Of a DNA stretch of 64,000 bases, positions 37,699 through 47,231 are shown piece by piece (the first letter of the stretch is position 1; every line of letters begins with the position of its first letter). The notes beneath the pieces were generated by a model. The model had not been told where the DNA came from, ran no database searches, and worked only from the letters and a program-made list of their open reading frames with translations. The position numbers were made by a program, and so were the translations under genes. The DNA comes from Pycnococcus provasolii (taxonomy: Eukaryota; Chlorophyta; Pseudoscourfieldiophyceae; Pseudoscourfieldiales; Pycnococcaceae), in the NCBI GenBank assembly GCA_938743325.2, contig OW568865.1:620001-684000 (forward strand). Direction: 5' to 3'.

Positions 37699-37928
37699 CT
37701 GAGGCTGCGCCCTGAACCGCCGTCGCTGTGAGTCCGCGTGAGTCCGCGCCTGAGAATGGCGACGCTGTGGGGCCGTGCCTGGGTGGAGATAAGGTCTGGG
37801 GCCGTGCCTGGGTGGAGAGAGGGTCTGGGGCTTTGCCTGGGTGGAGAGAGGGTCTGGGGCATGCAGGAACGGCCCCAGGCCAGCCAGACCGGCCTGGGGC
37901 CACCTACCTTAGGTGGCCGCTACACATG
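37699..37928 (-). repeat. Right terminal inverted repeat of the 1.8-kb element
   Basis: Inverted copy of 36129-36358 with no difference noticed by eye over about 230 bp. Confidence 0.85.
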
Positions 37929-37945
37929 CATGATCCCTACTACGA

Positions 37946-37973
37946 TAACCCTAACCCTAAAACCCTAACCCTG
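37946..37973 (-). promoter_or_regulatory. Telomere-like CCCTAA tract
   Basis: AACCCTAACCCTAAAACCCTAACCC-type units lie immediately right of the element and 46 bp upstream of the Dus start codon. Confidence 0.5.
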
Positions 37974-38018
37974 ACCTTGAATTTCTGAGGGGAGGAAGAA
38001 GTCTTTTTTTTATCCGGA

Positions 38019-39578
38019 ATGCGTGGCTTAAAAGTACCGAAGATGTCCGTCGCCGCCGCCACCACCGACGCAGCCCCTATGAAGAAGAGGCCTTCTGGTG
38101 CTGGTGCTTATGGTCGTGTTCGTCTCACAGAACACCTCCAGCTGCGCCGACGACTCGGTGGCTCGGCATCACCCTCCTTATCTCTTCCCCCTCCGCTCCT
38201 CCTTGCACCCATGGAACGACTCGGTGACGCGCACTTTCGAGGCGCGATCCAACACGCCATCACGCACATCAGAGGACCAGACGGTAAGAAGTCTGCCTCT
38301 TACTTTCCAAGGCGGATAAACAACAGTTCGTTCACTAACATTCTAACCCACGAACTAAAAACGACAGAAATGTGTACCGAATTTATGCGCGTTCCAGAAA
38401 AAAGCTCAAACTTCGAATCCGCCGCACTCGCACTCGCAAGGTCGTACGACGCACTCGAACTCGCGAAACGAGACGACGACGACCGAGCCACAGACGCTGC
38501 AACGGGAACGCCACTGGCGTTTCAAATCATGGGAGGAGACGCAGAAAAATTGGCGCACGTCGCAAGACTTCTCGCTTCGCCGAAAAAACTTGCCGCCGCT
38601 GCGCGCATCGACGAAGCGGAGGCAAGCCCACCTCCGCCGCGCATCGACCTCAACTGCGGTTGTCCCGCAAACCTCGTGACGGGAAAAGGCGCTGGAAGCT
38701 CGCTTCTCCGTACGCCAGACGTGCTGCACGATATCGTGCGCGCCATGGTGAACGCCGCGACCGAGTCTGCGAACGAGGACTATGACAGCGACGATGCGTG
38801 GGCGGCTTGCGCAGCCTCGTTCGCGCCGCGCGTGTCGACGTCTGAAGGCATATTCGACGATGCGGCGATCGCCGAGGCTGTGAGAAGCCTTCCTCCTCCG
38901 CCGCGTGTGCCGGTGAGCGTGAAGATGCGGAGCGGGTTCGACGACACGTCGTTGTTTGTGGACAACCTACTCGCAGCCCAGGAGGCTGGCGCCAGCTTCG
39001 TCACCATCCATCCACGCACGAAGAGAGAGGGATACAAGCCGGAAGCGGACTGGTCGTTAATTGCGAAAGCCAGAGATGTGCTTCACATTCCAGTCGTTGG
39101 GAATGGCGATGTGACCAGCCTCGAAGATGCACGACGTCTGCTCGCGGAGACGGGAGCAGATGGCATTATGATTGGCCGTGGCGCTGCCATTGATCCGTTC
39201 GTCTTCCAGCGCGTTAGATCCGGCCTTTGCGGTTCCGACGACATCCAAACGGACGCAGAGGAAGCGGAGATGCTCGTGCAGATGTTGCGGTGGCATGTCG
39301 ACAGCATCGCGCGTGCGCAAAAGAACCCAGATGCGCGCAAGGCGCAGATTGCGCGCATTGACCGCATGAAGCTGCTGGGGAAGTTTTTGCTGCACGACAA
39401 CGCGAATTTCCGCGACAACCTTCTACGCCAGCCATCGAGCGAGCAGCCCTCCGCCGACGCGTTTGAGCAGGCGCTCGTGGCTCTGCTGCGCTCAGAGTGG
39501 CGATCACACCGGCGCACGCGTCAGCGCCGTGCGCGCGTGAACACTTTCAGCGGCGACCGTGGTCGTGGCAAAGCTTGA
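38019..39578 (+). CDS. tRNA-dihydrouridine synthase
   Basis: A 519-residue protein; the ATG at 38043 is an alternative start. The FMN-barrel opens with LLLAPMERLGDAHFR (about 60-75). The signature is IDLNCGCPANLVTGKGAGSSLL, with the likely catalytic Cys215 in the NxGCP-type motif. Later are VSVKMRSGFDD, SFVTIHPRTKREGY, VVGNGDVTSLEDA and GIMIGRGAAIDPF, which line the FMN phosphate and tRNA sites. It reduces uridines in the D-loop of tRNA using NADPH. The barrel is interrupted by Ala/Asp-rich insertions (about 125-190 and 245-285), and the C-terminus ends in Arg-rich RRTRQRRARVN, likely to help tRNA binding. The first 40 residues may be a targeting peptide. Confidence 0.92.
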   Translation: MRGLKVPKMSVAAATTDAAPMKKRPSGAGAYGRVRLTEHLQLRRRLGGSASPSLSLPPPLLLAPMERLGDAHFRGAIQHAITHIRGPDGKKSASYFPRRINNSSFTNILTHELKTTEMCTEFMRVPEKSSNFESAALALARSYDALELAKRDDDDRATDAATGTPLAFQIMGGDAEKLAHVARLLASPKKLAAAARIDEAEASPPPPRIDLNCGCPANLVTGKGAGSSLLRTPDVLHDIVRAMVNAATESANEDYDSDDAWAACAASFAPRVSTSEGIFDDAAIAEAVRSLPPPPRVPVSVKMRSGFDDTSLFVDNLLAAQEAGASFVTIHPRTKREGYKPEADWSLIAKARDVLHIPVVGNGDVTSLEDARRLLAETGADGIMIGRGAAIDPFVFQRVRSGLCGSDDIQTDAEEAEMLVQMLRWHVDSIARAQKNPDARKAQIARIDRMKLLGKFLLHDNANFRDNLLRQPSSEQPSADAFEQALVALLRSEWRSHRRTRQRRARVNTFSGDRGRGKA

Positions 39579-39719
39579 GATCCCTCATTCAGTAATGAAG
39601 TGTACTTTACTCTGTCCAGCGGTCGTCCATTCACACCATTCACTTTCACCGTTCAGCCCATTCACCGGTGCCATTCACTGCGCGTTATTGTACATTGCGC
39701 AGGTGATTTCGAAGGTTGT
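39576..39719. repeat. Dispersed 3'-flank repeat, copy 1
   Basis: About 145 bp beginning at the Dus stop codon. It recurs inverted at 54051-54195, immediately after the stop of the BSD gene. The two share GATCCCTCATTCAGTAATGA and several CCATTCAC units; similarity by eye is about 85-90%. Confidence 0.85.
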
Positions 39720-39815
39720 ACTACATTCTATCAAGGCGCTTTCGTTGGCGTAGTGGTGAGGTCTCCGGTTGCGACTTGTTTCGTTTTGTTTTTCATTATT
39801 GTTACATATTTTGGA

Positions 39816-41294
39816 CTATACCTCTGCCGCTTCGTTGTCGTCGTCGTCATCGTCGTCGCCCTCGCACCCGCATGCACCAAGCCTACGCTCCAGCTTAGCG
39901 ATGCGAGCTTTCAACGCGCCTACGTGATCTTCGAGCTCAGCACGCGTCATCGTACCCACGTGAACACTCCCGACGCCATCGCCGTAAGGCACAGCAAGAG
40001 ACATGCAAGCCTGTGTTGCCGAACTGTCCGCGACAGCAGTCGCGGCTCCAGCTCGAATGGCGAGCGTTACGTCGTCCACTCCAAGCGGCTGCACCTCGAA
40101 CATGAACACGCTCTCCTCCAGCCCATCGCCGCCGTCCACCCCCCGCGCCTTACCTTCCTGCACGCCGGCGAGCAGGCCGCCGGTAATGACGAGCTTCTCG
40201 CGGTCAAATGATTTCACCGCGCCGCCGACGTACCGCGCCGCAAAGCGAACGGCGGTGCCGTCGCGCCCGGTATGGGTGGCATCCACGCCGTCGACGCGCG
40301 TCAGCTCACATCGCACCTTTCCTGCCGCCGCGGGGCGCACGACGGAGACGTCATCGATTGCCCAGTAACTTACGTTCGTCTCCCCGTCTCCATCCGCAGT
40401 GCCGGCGCCGTCGTTCACGCCCACGTCGGCAAGCTGACGCCACCTTAGCTTCGCCACCGCGGAACGCAGGCTTTCTGGCAGCTCCACGTCCTGTGCAACG
40501 AACTCGGCACCGCTCTCTCCTGGGCTTGGGAGATGGCGTTTCAGTTCAACCCAGTCGCCGTCTCCTGTTGAAGCCTCAAGCACGACGGCACCATCTCCTG
40601 CACCCACCGCCTTGACGTCGTAGCTGATGAGAGCACCAGATCGGAGGTCCATGGGCGTTGTGGAGGCGAAGCGCATTCCACTGCCCGTGAAGCACAGCGC
40701 CTCGCCGGACACGGCTCCGCACGCCTCGCTGACGGCGCCACCTGCGACGCGTTCCCATCGTTCGGGCTGTCCTGGGTCGAACGATTCGTCCAGCACGACT
40801 CCCAAAGCACTGGCCGCCGCCGCGGCATCCGCCGCGGCGTTTGCTCTTGCGCGCGCCATATCCGACCGCGAGCCCTTCCTTGGTTTCCCGCCTGGATTCG
40901 CTCCGTCGCGACCTTTGAGTCCCAGGTCGCGCGCCACCTCGCGTGGCAGCATGGGGTCGTTTCTGCCGAGTCCTGCGTACTCCTTCCTCTTGTCCGGATC
41001 GTCGTGTATGTGCGCGGCAAGGTGAACGATATTGCTCATGACGTCCGGCACGTCGCGCACGTCTTTTGCGTTCTCGATTGGTGCGAAGAAGATGCGCTCC
41101 GCCTCGTCGCGGTACTCCACCGCGGCCGCCGTCGACGACATCTTAAGTAGGAGCACCAAGCAGAGGAACTTAAGCAGAAACAAGCAGGGGAGCGCGGCCC
41201 TACACGTACTCCTACTCGTAGAGTGAACAACGTGGCGATCGTGGCCACGTTCGCGAGGACCTGGAACGTCGTGAAGTGAAGTCATCCACGCCAT
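39816..41294 (-). CDS. Secreted or anchored protein with a reelin-repeat-like domain
   Basis: The first suitable ATG for a membrane-targeted product is at 41294 (492 residues); the frame is open further upstream with another ATG at 41372. A hydrophobic segment (LPCLFLLKFLCLVLLL) lies at about 34-50. Residues about 160-330 read DESFDPGQPERWERVAGG, then GEALCFTGSGMRFASTTPMDL and GALISYDV; this is the pattern of reelin/BNR-like jelly-roll repeats that start with a damaged-Asp strand and show a Cys-x-Phe/Leu core. A second beta domain follows, then a coiled coil (RAELEDHVGALKARIAKLERR) and an acidic tail. Function unknown; cell-surface or endomembrane role inferred. Confidence 0.6.
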   Translation of the reverse strand: MAWMTSLHDVPGPRERGHDRHVVHSTSRSTCRAALPCLFLLKFLCLVLLLKMSSTAAAVEYRDEAERIFFAPIENAKDVRDVPDVMSNIVHLAAHIHDDPDKRKEYAGLGRNDPMLPREVARDLGLKGRDGANPGGKPRKGSRSDMARARANAAADAAAAASALGVVLDESFDPGQPERWERVAGGAVSEACGAVSGEALCFTGSGMRFASTTPMDLRSGALISYDVKAVGAGDGAVVLEASTGDGDWVELKRHLPSPGESGAEFVAQDVELPESLRSAVAKLRWRQLADVGVNDGAGTADGDGETNVSYWAIDDVSVVRPAAAGKVRCELTRVDGVDATHTGRDGTAVRFAARYVGGAVKSFDREKLVITGGLLAGVQEGKARGVDGGDGLEESVFMFEVQPLGVDDVTLAIRAGAATAVADSSATQACMSLAVPYGDGVGSVHVGTMTRAELEDHVGALKARIAKLERRLGACGCEGDDDDDDDNEAAEV

Positions 41295-41467
41295 CGCCGC
41301 CGATCCGACTGAGTTTGGTTTTTCGATGCGCGCGGCCGAGAAACGAGAACGATGGGTCCCATGCAATTCCATGGTTTCGTGGTGGATCCCCAAGTCACAA
41401 CACAACACGCGGCTGATTCTTCGCCTGAGAATCGTGCCAGACCTTTTTCACAGCAGCGCACAGCACG

Positions 41468-42110
41468 ATGCCGTTGATGTCGCACGATGCCATGTTGCGT
41501 GTGTTGGCCTTGCAACGCAGTACCACCTCCGCTCTGCGCCCCCCTGCGGCCAAGAACTTGAGCTTGGGGAGAACTGGCAGGCACAACACGCCTTCTCTGA
41601 TGAACTCGTACCGTCACCACACCAACGGCAAACTTGGCCTGGAGATCAAACGACAACAACAAGCAAGGAAGGTGGCTTGTCAGTCAGCGACCGACAGCGG
41701 CGTAGCACGGGTAACGGACACGAGTGGTGGCATATGCAACGACACGTACGTCGTGCCGGAGCACCTGGTGGAGGCGTTCCACCGAGACGGATACGTTCAC
41801 CTGCCAGCTGTGCTGTCGGAAGAGGAGTTGGCCACGACCCTAGAAGAGCCGCACTACGCCGCGTTCATGCGAGGCGACGTGCTACCTGAGGGAAAAGACC
41901 TCTGCGATATGAGCGGCGTTGTTGGAAGAACGCGTGACGAGTTCACCGTCTACAATGCTATGCTTCCCAGGAGATACAAACATAGTCGAGCAGCTGTACA
42001 AAGGCAAGAAGTTCGCCATCGACTACGACCGGGGGACGTCGTCGTCGCTGTCATCGTCCCCGTCGTCGCCCCAACATGCACTAGTCCATGGAGCGGCGTC
42101 AGCGTCGTAG
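41468..42110 (+). pseudogene. Truncated phytanoyl-CoA dioxygenase-like gene with frameshift
   Basis: The frame from the ATG at 41468 has an Arg/Ser-rich leader and a PhyH start: VEAFHRDGYVHLPAVLSEEEL, then RTRDEFTVYNAMLPR. Straight after this the family-like sequence continues in another register (NIVEQLYKGKKFAIDYD, about 41973-42032). It then degenerates into repeats and stops at 42110. The Fe(II)-binding HxD...H core of PhyH enzymes is absent. A one-base indel plus a lost 3' half is the simplest reading; an unusual intron is less likely since no matching downstream exon is seen. The unbroken first frame runs to 42199 but is not family-like after about 41970. Confidence 0.6.
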
Positions 42111-42301
42111 GACGCCATGGAACCTCCTTGCGCTTTGAAACCGCGCTTGCGCTTGCGGCGAATGTTGTCGGCGGTGTTGCGCACGGTCATTTCATCTAGG
42201 ACCACATCGATGCGGCAAACCACCCCGCTCCAGCTCGGCATCCCGACGGAGACGCTGCTCCCAAGCCCGCCGGGCTGGAACAAGTCCTGGAGAAAGGCCA
42301 T
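42023..42301 (-). CDS. Doubtful small - strand ORF (92 residues)
   Basis: Between the broken PhyH and SWEET lies a - strand frame with ATG at 42301. It has a basic RRKRKRGFKAQ segment like a nuclear signal and an Asp-rich ending (GDDDSDDDVP). No family match; its end overlaps the PhyH remnant. It may be part of the same degenerate region. Confidence 0.2.
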   Translation of the reverse strand: MAFLQDLFQPGGLGSSVSVGMPSWSGVVCRIDVVLDEMTVRNTADNIRRKRKRGFKAQGGSMASYDADAAPWTSACWGDDGDDDSDDDVPRS

Positions 42302-42451
42302 AATTCCCCGGTGAGTTTCCCCAGGACGGGAGTGGAGAACGGGGGTTCAAGTAAAAAGTAGGGGTTCAAGTTGTTCCCGCGCGAGGCGGGTCCCCGGGTA
42401 GTCCAGTCCGCGAGGTAATCCATCATCCTCATAATCAATCATCCAGCTAAG

Positions 42452-43330
42452 ATGTCCAGCAGTATCCTCACGCAGCACGTCGCCCCTGCGCTGGGCACTC
42501 TTGTGGCGCTCCTGTTATTTCTCGCGCCGCTCAAAACGCTCAAGGCGGCCATGCAAGGAAAGCGCCTGCTCGGGGACATCAACCCCGTGCCGTTCCCGCT
42601 GCTCGCGACGAACTGCGCGGGGTGGGTCGCGTATGGATACCTGCTGAGAGACTACTACATCGTCGTCGCGAACATCACCGGGCTCGTTCTCGCCATGCAC
42701 TACACACTGCAGGCGTACTGCCTATGCTCGATGGGAGGAGAAAGGACGGAGGGGAAGCGAAAGCTACTGCACGGTACCGTCGTCGGTGCGAGCTTAATGA
42801 TGGCGTACGTCGGACTCGTCGTCGCCTTGCCGCTCGGGGATAAGGAGGAGGCGAGAAAACTTGTGCTGGGATTGGTGTGCAATGCCGTGATCGTGTGCTT
42901 TTATGCAAGCCCGCTTGCTGAGGTAAAGACGGTCATCGCCTCAAAGTCGAGCGACGCGCTCGTCTTTCCTATGTGCCTGTAAGTCGTACTTCCGGACGAA
43001 AAACGTGGATGGACGCTTTCAAGAACGAACCACTAACACACTGTCCATATCACACGACACGAAATTCAATCAAACCAAAACCAAAACAAACAAAACCTAA
43101 ATAGAATGAACGTTATTAACGGCACCTTGTGGGCGGTGTACGGGTTCGCGCTGTCAGACTATTTGATCGCCGCTCCGAATGCTCTTGGAGCATTGTTTGG
43201 CGTCTTACAGTGCACGTTGTGCGCCATCTACCCTCGAAGGCGTGGAGAAAGCAACGCCATACCAGTCAACCCCAGCACCGAGAAGCTGGACGCGCTTGTG
43301 AGCGCGGACCCTCTATCAGAGGCGACGTGA
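42452..43330 (+). CDS. SWEET: SWEET-family sugar transporter (two exons)
   Basis: Exon 1 is 42452-42978 and exon 2 is 43105-43330, joined by a GT-AG intron (42979-43104; donor GTAAGT, acceptor ATAG). The spliced frame gives 250 residues without a break. Two MtN3/saliva triple-helix bundles are seen: the first around LGTLVALLLFLAPLKTL, FPLLATNCAGWVAYGYLL and YYIVVANITGLVLAMHY, and the second from GASLMMAYVGLVVA to FPMCL/MNVINGTLWAVYGFAL and IAAPNALGALFGVLQ. The Asn in both third helices fits the sugar-binding asparagines of the family. SWEETs passively move mono- or disaccharides across plasma or vacuolar membranes. Confidence 0.93.
42979..43104 (+). other. GT-AG intron in SWEET gene
   Basis: 126 bp, donor GTAAGT, acceptor AAATAG, A/C-rich interior. 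It splits a Leu codon (CT/A). Confidence 0.9.
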
Positions 43331-43755
43331 CGGTCCACAATGAGCTTGTCGTTCACGGCAGCGGTCCGAACAACAGTGATGGGTGGAGGCGCGCGTATGT
43401 ACTCGCCTTCCGCACGGAGAAGTGCGTGGCTGAGGAGCGTTCGCACGGCTTCACGCACTCGCACAACGATACATTCAATTGGGACTCGTTTCACAAGTGG
43501 CAAGACCAGCAGTAGCGACGCAACAACGATGAGATCATTAAGGTTAGTAGTACTGTACCTAGTACAAGGCAACCTTCTCTCTGCGTTGCCGCGCATGTGC
43601 GCAACTAGTCTATCGTAGTAGTGTAATCAACAACAACAAAAAAGTATTTTAATCCCGTTACGCGGTTTTCCAATCATTTGGTTATTCCATTCCGATTTCG
43701 CATTTGCTTATTCCAATTACGCTGGTTTGTTTTTTATTCCGGAACAAGCCGTCCT
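43331..43755. other. Convergent gap between SWEET and kinase genes
   Basis: 425 bp of shared 3' flanks. Short frames are open but without recognisable content; an AT-rich part (about 43625-43760) probably holds the polyadenylation signals. Confidence 0.45.
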
Positions 43756-46728
43756 TCAAAAAAGTCGTTCTGGTGTGATGCCGAGAAGCGACGAAAGCAT
43801 CGGACCATCCGTACACGATCGTTGTTGTGGTTGATCCAGAGCACACTCCACCTTCGGGACGACGACGGCAGGCGGCTCCAATTCCCTCACGGCGGCCGGT
43901 GGCAAATGTTGTTGTCTCGGACTGCCCGGAAGGATGTGTTGCGTTTCGCGCACTAGAGGTGACGCCATGCGCGCTTCGTACTTGCCAAGATCTGCTAAAC
44001 TCGCGATGCGCAGTACCTTTGCAATCCGTCGGCTGCGATAAGTTGATCCCTCACTTGTATTCGTGCCGTCGATGTCAAACATAAGGCGTCGCATCGTTGA
44101 ATGATCATGGCCCGAAGAATCACTGTCACCATTTGTTGCTGTGGGAAGACGCGCGATCTGATCCTGAAACGTTTCCTTGGGCTGATCGAAAGAACTGGCG
44201 GATGACCGTATGGATGGGAGCGGACGAGCTCGATCGTTGTCGATGTCTGGCACACCGAAGTGTTGCGCACCGCGCTGCTGCACGTCATCCGAGAGCAAGC
44301 CGACATCCCTCGGGCTACCTGGCGAATCGAGCAAAGACCAGCGACCTCGCCCAGGAGGTGAGTCTTCGCTGTGACCGGACAAAGATCCAGCGCTTCTCCG
44401 CTTCTCCGCTCCTCCAACGCTTCCGCCGATTCGACCTCGAATTGAGTGTTCGCTAATCTGCTGACCACGAACTTCTCCCGCGATAGCACCAGGGATGGCA
44501 ATCGCTGTAGCCAATGTTCCCTGCCTTGCCGTACCTTCGGCAATGGCTGCCGACTGGTGCAAGGCAGGAAGCAAGTCCATCGGCGCGACACAAGCACGCA
44601 GCGTCGATATGACTTCGGAAGCTTCCTTCTCCTTCACGGGCTCCAGGGAGGCCACATTCTCTTCCAGTTTCTTCCCCGTTGTTGTGGCACTTTGCTTCTT
44701 GGAAAAGACCTTCGTCGCGATCCCGATCCACTCCTTACTTGCTGCAATCGCCGACCAATCAAGGAGCGCAGCCATGAGCCGAGGTCTGGAGACGAAGTCG
44801 TAGTCGTCATCATGCACGAATGTGCTCCAAGGCATGAAGTCCGAGCGTGGACTCGGTGGCTGGTTCAAACGATCCTGATCATCATCATGCATGCCGTGCG
44901 TATGTCGTTCTAGAAGAGTGCGCATACTCGAACACCCTTGTGCACCACCGCCGCCGCCATCGAGTTCAGAAGAAGAAACTGTGTCATTGGCCTGGGGACC
45001 CACAAGCGGCGGTTGTTGTTCATCCCGTTCCTGCTGCTGCTTGGGTTTTGCACCGCGAATCAGCTTCCACAGCTGTACCATTTCGTCTTCGGTGATGTCG
45101 TATCCGCTCTCACGAAGTGCGGACTCCACAACACTTCGCTCTACAAAGTCCGTTCGATCAGCTGGTAATCCCATGACGAAATCATACGTAGCACGAGGAA
45201 GCGGGTAGCGATGTTGCAATGGCAATGACGTAGAAGAGTCGGGACTACTGCGCTCAGCAACACGTTGTTGTTGTCCATCGTCATCATTGTCAGCATCGGC
45301 GTCGGCCTCCGACTCAATGCGCATCATCACCTCCTCTGCAATCGCTTGCAGGGCGCGCTGCCGTCTCTCCGGAGTGGCAGAGAACGCTTGCAGACGCTGG
45401 ATAGCCTCGCCATTCAGTGGCATTGCTCTCCTCCTCGTGTCAGACGAGGCTAGCGCCGTCGTCGATCCATCGTCTCTCAGCCAAGGGTGTTGAAGCGCTT
45501 CTGCTGCCGTGGGACGCGCGTAGACGTCACGACGCAGGAGCATACGAACGAAGTCGACGGCTTGTTCTGAGACGCCAAGGCGCGTCAGCCTTTCCATCTT
45601 GGGCTCTTCGAAGAGAACAGATCGCCAAACGCGGCTGATGCATGGCGCATCGGGATGATCGCGGTCATTGAATGGCAGATCGCCACAGAGGAGCTGGTAG
45701 GCCATGACCCCGGCACTCCACACGTCGCTGCGAGGCGACGGTTCGCCGCGGAGCAGTTCGGGAGCCTGATACCAGGGGGACCCGTCGAGACCGACATCGG
45801 AGAGTGTGAGCGGACTCGGTGACCCGATCTCGCTTGCAGTCTTGCCACTCGCGCGCAGTTCCTCGTATGCCGCCATCGCCTTCGCGTCGTAGAACACGGC
45901 AAGGCCGAAGTCCACAGCCTTGAGTGGGCTGCCTGGTGCGGAAGTGAGGTAGAGGAAGTTCGATGGCTTGATGTCTCGATGATGGATGCCTCGCGCGTGG
46001 CACTGCATGCACGTAAGCAGCACCGTGCGCATGACTCGTGCAACGCTCTCCTCCGAATGCACGTATTCCTGATGCTGGCTTCGAAGACGTTTCACCACCT
46101 CGCCACCGCTGCACATCTCCATGAGCAGGTACACGCTCTCCTCGTCCTCGTACGCTTGGTAGAGGTGCACGACATTCAAGCATTCCTGGAGCCGTTGCAT
46201 CGCCTCCACCTCTGAGAGGATTCGCTGTCTTCTCGCGGCGGTAAAGACGTCATTCGCCCCCGCCTTCGCACCATCCTCTGATGCCCAGAAGACGGCTGGT
46301 GTCGCTGCGAATTTGCTGATTCGTTTCAGTGCGAATCGGTGTCCGGTTTCGCGATGCTCGACCAAACGCACTTCTCCGAACCCGCCTGTCCCAAGAATGC
46401 GTCCGATGCGGTAGGTTGATGCGAACGCCGCGTCGAGTGGTACAAAAGCCGCCGATGAAGAAGAGGTGGTTCCAATGATCGACGACAGCAGCTTTGACGA
46501 CGACGACGCACGCGTGGCGGCTGACGCGGTAGTAGCGCCGGTAGCGTCATCATCATCATTATTGCTGTTGCTCTTGTTGTTGTGCACGACAGCCGTGACG
46601 TATCTCGGATGCGTATGCGCATGTGGAAGCACTTCTTCTTCACCACAGGCACCACCACGACGTGCGACGACGGGACAGCCACCACCTTCCTCATCGGCAT
46701 ACTCATCGTGCGACACCGATAACTTCAT
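43756..46728 (-). CDS. CDPK-like Ser/Thr protein kinase with long, EF-hand-poor C-terminus
   Basis: I use the ATG at 46728 (990 residues); the longer frame opens with GTG. The kinase domain (about 104-385) has the P-loop GTGGFGEV, Lys in FALKRIS, catalytic HRDIKPSN, VDFGLA in place of DFG plus metal loop, and YQAPELL; all essential residues are present. Overall pattern and the position of the following helix (ERRQRALQAIAEEVM) fit the CDPK/CRK group. In CDPKs four EF-hands would follow; here only a diverged helix pair (FVERSVVESALRESG) resembles one and lacks the Asp-rich loops. The rest (about 540-990) is disordered. Calcium control is therefore doubtful. Confidence 0.88.
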   Translation of the reverse strand: MKLSVSHDEYADEEGGGCPVVARRGGACGEEEVLPHAHTHPRYVTAVVHNNKSNSNNDDDDATGATTASAATRASSSSKLLSSIIGTTSSSSAAFVPLDAAFASTYRIGRILGTGGFGEVRLVEHRETGHRFALKRISKFAATPAVFWASEDGAKAGANDVFTAARRQRILSEVEAMQRLQECLNVVHLYQAYEDEESVYLLMEMCSGGEVVKRLRSQHQEYVHSEESVARVMRTVLLTCMQCHARGIHHRDIKPSNFLYLTSAPGSPLKAVDFGLAVFYDAKAMAAYEELRASGKTASEIGSPSPLTLSDVGLDGSPWYQAPELLRGEPSPRSDVWSAGVMAYQLLCGDLPFNDRDHPDAPCISRVWRSVLFEEPKMERLTRLGVSEQAVDFVRMLLRRDVYARPTAAEALQHPWLRDDGSTTALASSDTRRRAMPLNGEAIQRLQAFSATPERRQRALQAIAEEVMMRIESEADADADNDDDGQQQRVAERSSPDSSTSLPLQHRYPLPRATYDFVMGLPADRTDFVERSVVESALRESGYDITEDEMVQLWKLIRGAKPKQQQERDEQQPPLVGPQANDTVSSSELDGGGGGAQGCSSMRTLLERHTHGMHDDDQDRLNQPPSPRSDFMPWSTFVHDDDYDFVSRPRLMAALLDWSAIAASKEWIGIATKVFSKKQSATTTGKKLEENVASLEPVKEKEASEVISTLRACVAPMDLLPALHQSAAIAEGTARQGTLATAIAIPGAIAGEVRGQQISEHSIRGRIGGSVGGAEKRRSAGSLSGHSEDSPPGRGRWSLLDSPGSPRDVGLLSDDVQQRGAQHFGVPDIDNDRARPLPSIRSSASSFDQPKETFQDQIARLPTATNGDSDSSGHDHSTMRRLMFDIDGTNTSEGSTYRSRRIAKVLRIASLADLGKYEARMASPLVRETQHILPGSPRQQHLPPAAVRELEPPAVVVPKVECALDQPQQRSCTDGPMLSSLLGITPERLF

Positions 46729-47231
46729 GGAATTCTCAGGACTGCTTTTTCTTTCTTTCAGTGAGTGAGTGAGGGGAAAAAAGATCGGAATAACTGAGAA
46801 ATTGCCCCACACCCTGGCAGAGAGAGAGCCGCAGAGTGCGATAAAAATCGAGATATTTCGGTTCGAGACGTGATATCAACTACACCGGTAACCGATTGTT
46901 TGGTTTGCTCAAGGCGGTGTGACTGTTGTCTACCACTATATGAATGATGGGAGGAGTGAGGAGGCGAGGCAAATCAATACCCGGTACTACGTGATGAGAT
47001 ATTTTACCTAACCCTAACCCTAACTAACCCTTACAACCCTAATAATAACCTATTAATCTCGGGTTAACAACTCGGGTTTGGACTTTCTTTGCCGCGTTGG
47101 AGGGAGTGCGTCTTGACTCTCCTCGAGGGAGGGGGGATCCATCTGTTGAACCTGTTTTCATGGTCCTGAAGAAGAAGGATTCGGTTGCCCTCCATTTCTC
47201 CGTCTTTTAATAAGAATCCCTGCTGGAATCC
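46729..47231. other. Divergent promoter region with CCCTAA tract
   Basis: A 503-bp gap between divergent genes. It contains the CCCTAA tract listed at 47007-47045 and a 47100-47140 G-rich stretch. No coding region recognised. Confidence 0.5.
47007..47045 (-). promoter_or_regulatory. Telomere-like CCCTAA tract
   Basis: CTAACCCTAACCCTAACTAACCC and a further ACCCTAATAA unit, between the divergent kinase and phosphate-translocator genes. Confidence 0.5.

Larger units (their letters stand above)
36129..37928. mobile_element. 1.8-kb DNA-transposon-like element with about 230-bp terminal inverted repeats
   Basis: Arms at 36129-36358 and 37699-37928 are inverted copies starting CATGTGTAGCGGCCACCTAA. 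They contain internal 27-28-bp repeats (CCCAGACCCTCTCTCCACCC-type), and the left arm continues with a 29-bp tandem repeat absent from the right. If the outer CATG is read as a target duplication, the element proper begins TGTAGCGG. Interior frames are listed separately; none has a DDE transposase motif I can recognise. A CCCTAA tract flanks the right end. It is probably non-autonomous. Confidence 0.72.
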
